Shown here in pieces: positions 1 to 4,919 of a stretch of 6,800 nt of DNA. Made by a program: the position numbers and the translations under genes. The stretch is from Alphaproteobacteria bacterium (GTDB lineage Bacteria; Pseudomonadota; Alphaproteobacteria; Rhizobiales; Rhizobiaceae). Within the stretch, counting starts at the first letter, position 1. Every line of letters starts with the position of its first letter. The stretch is from assembly GCA_017308345.1 (NCBI GenBank), contig JAFKFE010000263.1, forward strand, positions 1 through 6,800, in the 5' to 3' direction. The notes beneath the pieces are model-generated. The model saw only the letters and a program-made list of their open reading frames with translations, was not told where the DNA came from and did no database searches.

Positions 1-676
1 AATGCTCGGCCGAGCCGCGGCCATGCTTGCCGACGAAGCCGACCGCGTGACTGTCGTCGACCATGACCATGGCGTCGTATTTCTCGGCAAGGTCGCAGAC
101 CCCGCGCAAATTGGCGATGATGCCGTCCATCGAAAACACGCCATCGGTGGCGATCAGCCGGAAGCGGCTGTCCTTCGCCCCACTCAGGCGGGCTTCGAGA
201 TCGGCCATGTCGTTGTTGGCGTAGCGGAAGCGCCTGGCCTTGGAGAGCCGCACCCCATCAATGATCGAGGCGTGGTTCAGCGCGTCCGAAATGATGGCGT
301 CCTCCTCGCCGAGCAGCGTCTCGAACAGGCCGCCATTGGCGTCGAAGCAGGAGGAATAGAGGATGGTGTCCTCCATGCCGAGGAAGGACGAGATCGTCGC
401 CTCGAGCTGCTTGTGCTCTTCCTGCGTGCCGCAGATGAAGCGCACCGAAGCCATGCCGTAGCCGTAACGGTCGAGCGCATGCTTTGCCGCGTCGCGCAGG
501 TCCAGGCTGTCGGCGAGGCCGAGATAGTTGTTGGCGCAGAAGTTCAGCACCTTTTCGCCGCCGACTTCGATCTCGGCGGACTGCATCGAGGAAATCACCC
601 GCTCGGACTTGTAGAGCCCGGCCGATTTCAGGCCCTGGAGTTCGCTGTCGATGTGGGAAAGGAATGCTTTGCTCAT
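1..676 (-). CDS. kbl: Glycine C-acetyltransferase (2-amino-3-ketobutyrate CoA ligase), N-terminal part
   Basis: This PLP enzyme converts 2-amino-3-oxobutyrate plus CoA to glycine and acetyl-CoA, the second step of threonine breakdown after threonine dehydrogenase, in the cytosol. I translated the minus strand from ATG at 676-674 and it stays open to the left edge: 225 of the roughly 395 residues usual for the family. It begins [20 protein letters not shown]. Recognisable family blocks are [10 protein letters not shown], the glycine-rich [25 protein letters not shown] (C110 to G116), LNHASIIDG with the PLP-stacking histidine (H135), and [17 protein letters not shown] (H210) in the PLP-binding region. 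The PLP-linking lysine lies beyond the window. A short AGGG (684-687) sits 7 bases before the start. No frameshift is seen in the visible part. In many bacteria tdh follows kbl, which would put it off the left edge; this cannot be seen. Other alpha-oxoamine synthases (BioF, HemA, SPT) are less likely because of the DANGG and NHASIIDG blocks. Confidence 0.96.
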   Translation of the reverse strand, partial: MSKAFLSHIDSELQGLKSAGLYKSERVISSMQSAEIEVGGEKVLNFCANNYLGLADSLDLRDAAKHALDRYGYGMASVRFICGTQEEHKQLEATISSFLGMEDTILYSSCFDANGGLFETLLGEEDAIISDALNHASIIDGVRLSKARRFRYANNDMADLEARLSGAKDSRFRLIATDGVFSMDGIIANLRGVCDLAEKYDAMVMVDDSHAVGFVGKHGRGSAEH

Positions 677-976
677 GGTCCGGCCCTGTTCGGTTCGAGG
701 CCGGACTGTCGCGCCGCGGGCATGAAAAATCCATCGCAAAAGCGACCGTATCGGTGGCGTGGCGAAAGCTCGAAGGCAATCCCGGGCGGCGACCCGACGA
801 CAATGCTATCAAAAAGGCGCGCGCGGGAAACGACATGATAACCATCTTGCAAGCTTTGTCGCGCCGCCATGATGGCCGCAAGCCTCCCTTGCCGACCTGT
901 TAACCCTTTCAAGGCAAGCGTCTTCCCGTCACGAATCCAAGGTCGGAATCCGTCGGCCGGAGGGGGTCACCCAGTC
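677..976. other. Divergent intergenic region between kbl and the GGDEF-EAL gene
   Basis: This 300-base stretch separates two divergent genes, so it should hold promoters for both. I find no convincing sigma-70 pair, no RNA gene and no protein with family features. Weak structures are present: CTTGCAAG (846-853), a GCCAT/ATGGC pair (866-876), and CTTGCC at 888-893 facing GGCAAG at 913-918 across 19 bases. None is long enough to call. An in-frame ATG pair at 869-874 would extend the downstream protein by 36 residues, but it lacks a good ribosome site. Confidence 0.6.
959..966 (+). promoter_or_regulatory. Ribosome binding site of the GGDEF-EAL gene
   Basis: GGAGGGGG lies about 10 bases before ATG 977. 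It is the only strong Shine-Dalgarno match near the possible starts and decides for 977 over the upstream in-frame ATGs at 869 and 872. The spacing is slightly long. Confidence 0.7.
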
Positions 977-3046
977 ATGTCGCAGCAGCCAGTGCAGAGC
1001 GTTTCGCGCAAGCTGATCCTGCTCATCAAGACCGGCTACTGGCTGGCGCTCGCGATCATCGCCGCGATGGTGGTGGCTTCCTTCATCCTCCTGCAGCAAC
1101 TGATGGCGCAGCAACAGCACAACGACGCGCTGTTCGACATCGTCTCGACACAGAAGGCGCTGTCGCAGCGCATTGTCTTCCTGGCCAGCGCCACCGGCGC
1201 CGCCTCGCGCGACAAGCAGCCGGCGCTGGTCACCGCGCTCAAACAGGCGACGGGCGAGTTCGAGACCAGCTACGACCGGCTGCTCAAGGAAACCGGCGCC
1301 GATCCGCGGTCGCCGGCGCGCGACGATCCGAAATCGATCGAATATGTGCTTTTCAACAAGCCGTTCCACCTCGATTATTTCTCGGTCGGCCTCGTCGCCA
1401 ATGGCGACAGGCTGGTGTCATCCTTCGAGTCGCAGCTCGGCATGCAGAGCGACGGCTACAAGGGCGGCGGCGAACGCGTCGGTCTCGACGCTTCCGTCGC
1501 CAACGCGACGATGTCGGGCTACGCCGCGCTCGGGCAGCGCATCAGCGCCTTCGCCGCCGAAAAATCCAGCAACATCCTCGACCTGCACCGGACGCTGTTC
1601 TTCGCCACCCTCGGCGTCATCGTGCTGGTGGCGCTGTTCATCTTCCGGCCGATGTCCAACGCCATCCTGCGCAAGACGCGCGAACTGGTCGACGCGCGCA
1701 ACTCGATGGCCTTCATCGCCGTGCATGACGGCCTGACCGGCCTCCACAACCGCACCTTCCTCACCGACCATTTCGACACGCTGATCAAGGGAGCGCAGCG
1801 GCGCCGCGAGCGTCTGGCGGTGATCCAGTTTGATCTCGACCGATTCAAGCAGATCAATGATACGCTCGGACACGCCGCCGGCGACTATGTGCTGGTGGTC
1901 ACGGCGCAGCGCATGCGCGATTCCTGCCGCGCGTCGGATCTCTGCGCGCGGCTCGGCGGCGACGAGTTCGTCATGATCCTCAACGGCGCCGGCACCACCG
2001 AGGACATCCATGCGCTGGCCAAGCGCATCCTCGGCGAGATCAACGAGCCGATCACTTTCCAGGGCACGACCATCATGCCCGGCGCCAGCGCCGGCATCGC
2101 CGTCTATCCGGTCGACGCCGACAACGCGCAGGACCTGCTCGTCCATGCCGACCTCGCGCTCTATTCCGCCAAGAAGCTCGGCGGAGGGAACTTCTCCTTC
2201 TTCTCGGAGGAATTGCGCCGCGAGCTCGACTATCGCAAGCAGCTCGAACAAGACATCCGCACGGCGATCGCCAACAAGAGCTTCGAGGTCTATTTCCAGC
2301 CACAGGTTTCGCTGACCAGCGGCAAGATCAGCGGCATCGAGGCGCTGGTGCGCTGGAGGCACGCGACACGCGGCATGATCTCGCCGGGTGAGTTCATTCC
2401 CGTCGCCGAAAAATGCGGCTTCATGCCGGACATAGGCCGCATCGTCATCGCCAAGGCGATCGAGGAAGCCGCGGAATGGAACCGCGCCGGCATCGATTTC
2501 GGCCGCATCGCCGTCAACGTCTCCGGCACCGAGCTGCGCGAGCCCGATTTCGACACTTTCCTGTTCGGCACGCTGGAGCGCGCGGGGCTGCCGCCGCAGA
2601 AGCTGGCGCTGGAGATTGTCGAATCCGTCATCCTCGACGACGAGAAGACCGGTATCGCCTCGAAGCTGCGCCACATCCGCGCCGCCGGCGTGCATCTCGA
2701 GCTTGACGATTTCGGCACGGGCTATGCCTCGCTCAGCCACGTCAACCCCAACGAGATCGACCGGCTGAAGATCGACCGCCGCTTCGTGCAGAACATCAAC
2801 GAGAACGGCGACAACACCAAGATCGTGCGCGCCATCACCGAGCTTGCCCGGGGGCTCGGGATCTCGATCGTCGCGGAAGGCGCCGAGACCGAGGCGGAGC
2901 TCGACTCTTTGATGGCGATCGGTTGCGACCAGGTGCAGGGCTATTCGATCGCCTTCCCGATGCCGCAGGACAAGGCGCGCGAATGGCTGATGGCGCGCAG
3001 CCCGAAAAAGGCGAGGCTCAAGGTGTTGCAGGGCAGCCTGGCTTAG
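977..3046 (+). CDS. Membrane-bound GGDEF-EAL protein (diguanylate cyclase / c-di-GMP phosphodiesterase)
   Basis: This 689-residue inner-membrane protein can be expected to make and/or degrade cyclic-di-GMP. It has a short cytoplasmic N-terminus, a membrane helix at about 20-42, a periplasmic part of about 160 residues, a second helix at about 206-223, then GGDEF and EAL domains in the cytoplasm. The periplasmic part opens with QKALSQRI (59-66), reminiscent of PilJ-type sensor helices; this is a weak resemblance. The cyclase motif GGDEF is intact (327-331), with the product-inhibition motif RASD (318-321) exactly five residues ahead. The phosphodiesterase residues are all present: E455 of EAL, N514, E546 and E549, D577-D578 in DDFGTGY, K598, E634 and Q654 in QGY, with spacing close to that of characterised EAL enzymes such as RocR. 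Both activities are therefore possible; which dominates cannot be read from sequence. The start is set by the ribosome site at 959-966. The deacetylase gene follows 71 bases later on the same strand. No family-specific gene name is justified. Confidence 0.95.
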   Translation: MSQQPVQSVSRKLILLIKTGYWLALAIIAAMVVASFILLQQLMAQQQHNDALFDIVSTQKALSQRIVFLASATGAASRDKQPALVTALKQATGEFETSYDRLLKETGADPRSPARDDPKSIEYVLFNKPFHLDYFSVGLVANGDRLVSSFESQLGMQSDGYKGGGERVGLDASVANATMSGYAALGQRISAFAAEKSSNILDLHRTLFFATLGVIVLVALFIFRPMSNAILRKTRELVDARNSMAFIAVHDGLTGLHNRTFLTDHFDTLIKGAQRRRERLAVIQFDLDRFKQINDTLGHAAGDYVLVVTAQRMRDSCRASDLCARLGGDEFVMILNGAGTTEDIHALAKRILGEINEPITFQGTTIMPGASAGIAVYPVDADNAQDLLVHADLALYSAKKLGGGNFSFFSEELRRELDYRKQLEQDIRTAIANKSFEVYFQPQVSLTSGKISGIEALVRWRHATRGMISPGEFIPVAEKCGFMPDIGRIVIAKAIEEAAEWNRAGIDFGRIAVNVSGTELREPDFDTFLFGTLERAGLPPQKLALEIVESVILDDEKTGIASKLRHIRAAGVHLELDDFGTGYASLSHVNPNEIDRLKIDRRFVQNINENGDNTKIVRAITELARGLGISIVAEGAETEAELDSLMAIGCDQVQGYSIAFPMPQDKAREWLMARSPKKARLKVLQGSLA

Positions 3047-3063
3047 CCGGTTCGTCAACAGGC

Positions 3064-3096
3064 TTGACAGACCCAGGTTGCTTGGCGGCCTATCCT
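3064..3096 (+). promoter_or_regulatory. Possible weak promoter before the deacetylase gene
   Basis: A perfect TTGACA (3064-3069) is followed by TATCCT (3091-3096), just before the deacetylase start. The 21-base spacer is longer than the usual 16-18, so this is tentative. If real, the deacetylase could be transcribed separately from the GGDEF-EAL gene. Confidence 0.25.
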
Positions 3097-3117
3097 GATC
3101 GCAACCGGGTTTCGCGA

Positions 3118-3852
3118 ATGCCGCTTCGTCATGTCCTGCCGATCCTGCTGCTCGTCGCGTCGCCGGCCTTGGCCGCCGATCGCACCATCTACCTCACCTT
3201 CGACGATGGTCCGCTGAACGGCACCAGCAACATGCTCGACGTGGTACAGGCCGAGCAGGTGCCGGTGACTTTGTTCATGGTCGGCATGCATGCCGAGGCC
3301 AACGCCACCAATCGCGCGCTGCTGCGGCGGGCACAATCGATGCCGCTGGTGACGATCGGCAACCACAGTTACAGCCACGCCTACAATCACTACCGGCATT
3401 TCTACGGCGACACCGAAGGCGTGGTCGCCGACATGCTCAGGGCCAATGCGGTGCTCGGCCTCAAACCGGCCGTGCGTGCGCGCCTGCCGGGACGCGACGT
3501 GTTCCGGCTGCCCAGCTACTCGAAGGACGACAATTCGCTGGGGCTGGCGGAGGCCGGGCGCGAGGATCCGGATTACGAATTCGTCGCGGCGTCGGGCTTC
3601 TGGCTCTATGGCTGGGACCACGAATGGGTGCATGAGGGCAGCGGCAAGCCGGTGCAGAGCGTCGACCATCTGGTCAGCGAGATCGACCATCTGTTCGCCT
3701 ACGGCCATTTCGCCAGGCCGAACAAGCTCATCCTGCTCATGCATGACGAGATGTTCCAGGACGCTTTCGACGGCAAGGCGAAGCTGACGGCGTTGATCAC
3801 AGCGCTCAGGCTGCGTCACTACGCCTTCGGCACGATAGCGGATTACGACTGA
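3118..3852 (+). CDS. Secreted polysaccharide deacetylase (NodB / carbohydrate esterase 4 family)
   Basis: This 244-residue protein probably removes acetyl groups from an amino-sugar polymer outside the cytoplasmic membrane; the substrate is unknown. A classic signal peptide is visible: MPLRH, a hydrophobic core, then SPALA with likely cleavage after A19. The NodB motifs follow in order: TFDDGP (27-32, general base D29 and metal ligand D30), HSYSH (metal ligands H83 and H87), LPGR followed by FRLP (123-132), GWDHEW (165-170) and LILLMHDE (catalytic-type H209). All the residues expected for a metal-dependent deacetylase are therefore present. No cell-wall anchor, lipobox or carbohydrate-binding module is seen, so a soluble periplasmic protein is likely. 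ATG 3118 was chosen because the signal peptide begins there; the ribosome site is poor, and the frame stays open upstream into the GGDEF-EAL gene with nothing protein-like. The 3' end overlaps the convergent MarR gene by 10 bases. Its place after a c-di-GMP gene hints at a role in surface polysaccharide, by adjacency only. Confidence 0.9.
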   Translation: MPLRHVLPILLLVASPALAADRTIYLTFDDGPLNGTSNMLDVVQAEQVPVTLFMVGMHAEANATNRALLRRAQSMPLVTIGNHSYSHAYNHYRHFYGDTEGVVADMLRANAVLGLKPAVRARLPGRDVFRLPSYSKDDNSLGLAEAGREDPDYEFVAASGFWLYGWDHEWVHEGSGKPVQSVDHLVSEIDHLFAYGHFARPNKLILLMHDEMFQDAFDGKAKLTALITALRLRHYAFGTIADYD

Positions 3853-4280
3853 GGCGGATCCGCGTTCCCCCTCAGTATCGCGAGCATCTCAGCGAACTCG
3901 ACCAGCCTGTTATCGGGAATACCAGCCCGCAGCCGCTTGTCGAAGGCGACCGCCGCGAGACGCAGCTTTTCGAACAGCGCCTCGCCGGACGCGGTCAGCG
4001 CCACTTGGTGGACCCTGCGGTTTTCCGGATCGCGGCGCCGCGTCAGCAATCCTTGCGCCTCCATGGCGTTGAGGTGATGCGTCAGCGTCGCGCCCTGTAT
4101 GCCGATCATGCCGGCAAGCTCGCGCTGGTTGGCGAGTTCCTTTGACTTGACCGACAGCAGGGTCAGCCAGACCGGCAGCGTGCCGCCGGCCTCGACCAGC
4201 GCCGCATCGAAGGCCTGCGCAACCACTTTCGAGGTGCGGGCGAGATTCATGCCGACGGGCGGGCGGTCAAACGGTGTCAT
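3843..4280 (-). CDS. MarR-family transcriptional regulator
   Basis: This 145-residue cytoplasmic DNA-binding protein has the usual MarR length and layout: an N-terminal dimerisation helix (about 10-32), a winged helix-turn-helix at about 51-96, and a C-terminal helical segment. The recognition region reads ELAGMIGIQGATLTHHLNAM (54-73), followed by EAQGLLTRRR and the wing DPENRR (84-89), a hallmark of the family; LTASGEALF follows. Members act as dimers and are often released from DNA by a small ligand; the ligand here is unknown. ATG 4280 is preferred because it gives a typical N-terminus. A TTG at 4298-4296 would add six residues, and an ATG ten codons in (start 4250) is also possible; no candidate has a strong ribosome site. 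It is divergent from the membrane-protein gene, and the palindromic site between them is its likely operator, implying control of both genes. Its stop overlaps the convergent deacetylase gene by 10 bases. Confidence 0.93.
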   Translation of the reverse strand: MTPFDRPPVGMNLARTSKVVAQAFDAALVEAGGTLPVWLTLLSVKSKELANQRELAGMIGIQGATLTHHLNAMEAQGLLTRRRDPENRRVHQVALTASGEALFEKLRLAAVAFDKRLRAGIPDNRLVEFAEMLAILRGNADPPQS

Positions 4281-4328
4281 GAGCTGACAGTAGAGCAAGC
4301 AATGGCGCGGCGGAACTCGGCATCATGA

Positions 4329-4355
4329 ATTGATATCTAATCGTTAGATATCTAA
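4329..4355. promoter_or_regulatory. Probable MarR operator: two tandem palindromes
   Basis: TTAGATATCTAA at 4344-4355 is a perfect 12-base palindrome. A second copy, ATTGATATCTAA at 4329-4340, matches it at 10 of 12 bases, and the two centres are 15 bases apart. Read differently, GATATCTAA and TTAGATATC (4332-4340 and 4344-4352) form a 9-base inverted repeat around TCG. The site is AT-rich in a GC-rich region and lies between the divergent MarR and membrane-protein genes, where repressor sites of this family are usual. That this MarR protein binds it is inferred. Confidence 0.75.
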
Positions 4356-4358
4356 TTA
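4330..4358 (+). promoter_or_regulatory. Candidate promoter of the membrane-protein gene
   Basis: TTGATA (4330-4335) and TAATTA (4353-4358) are spaced by exactly 17 bases, a good sigma-70-like arrangement. The operator palindromes cover the -35 box and touch the -10 box, so bound repressor would block polymerase. The expected transcript start would fall near 4365, leaving a leader of about 50 bases. I could not pick a clear promoter for the MarR gene on the other strand. Confidence 0.5.
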
Positions 4359-4399
4359 TTCCTTATCGGCAGCGTCGTGACATGGCTACGACGCGAGGC

Positions 4400-4408
4400 G
4401 GAGAGGAG
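4400..4408 (+). promoter_or_regulatory. Ribosome binding site of the membrane-protein gene
   Basis: GGAGAGGAG ends 7 bases before ATG 4416. This strong match sets the start there instead of at the in-frame GTG at 4377. Confidence 0.85.
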
Positions 4409-4415
4409 TGCAGTC

Positions 4416-4823
4416 ATGCAATATGTCTATATCGTCGTCATCGGCCTGCATGTCATGGCCGGCGTGTTCTGGGCCGGCACGACCATAGCGGTCGCCCGCG
4501 ATCCGGAGATCAAGGCAGAGCGCTTCATCCGGCCGCAACTCGGCGCCTCCGGCTTGGTTTTCCTGACCGGCATGCTGCTCTGGTATTTCTTCCATGAAGG
4601 CGCGTTCGGCTCGATGGAGAAGGTGCTGGCGCTTGGCATCTTGACGGCGTTGATCGCTGCCGGCGTGCAGGGCGCGCTTGTGGCCTCCGCCAGCAAGCGG
4701 CTGGCCGGCGCCGACCAAGCGACGCAGACCCAGTTGCGGGCGAAGATGAACAGGGGCGAACGCATCGCCGGCGGACTGCTGGTCCTCACGGTGCTCTGCA
4801 TGGCCACCGCCAAGCTTTTTTGA
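4416..4823 (+). CDS. Small four-helix integral membrane protein, function unknown
   Basis: This 135-residue protein is probably an inner-membrane protein; I do not recognise a characterised family with confidence. Four hydrophobic stretches are visible at about 3-25, 42-59, 69-91 and 116-135, with short polar loops holding charged residues (28-39 and 94-116). The first helix carries GLHVMAGVFWAG (H12, W19), resembling the H-x3-A-x2-W-x-G pattern of CopD-like and DUF2269-like membrane proteins, where such histidines may bind haem or metal. H60 follows the second helix and could be a partner ligand. That similarity is from memory and weak. The strong ribosome site at 4400-4408 fixes the start. 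It is transcribed divergently from the MarR gene, with an operator over its likely promoter, so it is probably the main target of that regulator and induced by whatever ligand the regulator senses. It could be a transporter accessory, a redox or haem protein, or a stress-response membrane protein. Confidence 0.85.
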   Translation: MQYVYIVVIGLHVMAGVFWAGTTIAVARDPEIKAERFIRPQLGASGLVFLTGMLLWYFFHEGAFGSMEKVLALGILTALIAAGVQGALVASASKRLAGADQATQTQLRAKMNRGERIAGGLLVLTVLCMATAKLF

Positions 4824-4861
4824 AATCGCACGGCCGGCGAAACCGACCGGGCGCGGCGCGA

Positions 4862-4906
4862 AACGGACCGAAGCGGCAGGTGGCTCTCCTTGCAACGGTC
4901 CGTTGC
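4862..4906. terminator. Inverted repeats in the convergent gap, possible terminator
   Basis: AACGGACCG (4862-4870) pairs with CGGTCCGTT (4896-4904), a 9-base stem with a 25-base loop. A second, competing hairpin, GCAACG and CGTTGC (4892-4897 and 4901-4906) with a 3-base loop, uses the same right arm. The position between two convergent genes suits a two-way terminator, but no T-run follows on either strand, so a classic rho-independent terminator is not shown. Confidence 0.3.
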
Positions 4907-4919
4907 GCGTCACCAACCC

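Noticed and set aside
2..838. Long plus-strand open frame opposite kbl
   Set aside because: It is antisense to a clearly recognisable kbl reading frame and its translation has no family features; GC-rich codon bias leaves opposite frames open.
900..914. Possible CtrA site (TTAACC at 900-905) before the GGDEF-EAL gene
   Set aside because: Only a half site is present; the second TTAA at the expected seven-base spacing is missing.
869..976. N-terminal extension of the GGDEF-EAL protein from ATG 869
   Set aside because: No ribosome site precedes it, the extra 36 residues are not protein-family-like, and a strong ribosome site sits before ATG 977.
1418..3058. 546-residue minus-strand open frame opposite the GGDEF-EAL gene
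   Set aside because: The translation is low in recognisable motifs and rich in the residues expected from the reverse complement of GC-biased codons; the plus strand carries complete catalytic motifs.
3055..3819. 254-residue minus-strand open frame opposite the deacetylase gene
   Set aside because: It is antisense to a gene with a signal peptide and all NodB motifs, and its own translation shows none.
4377..4415. GTG start at 4377 for the membrane protein
   Set aside because: It would add a charged 13-residue leader and lacks a ribosome site, while ATG 4416 has a near-ideal one.
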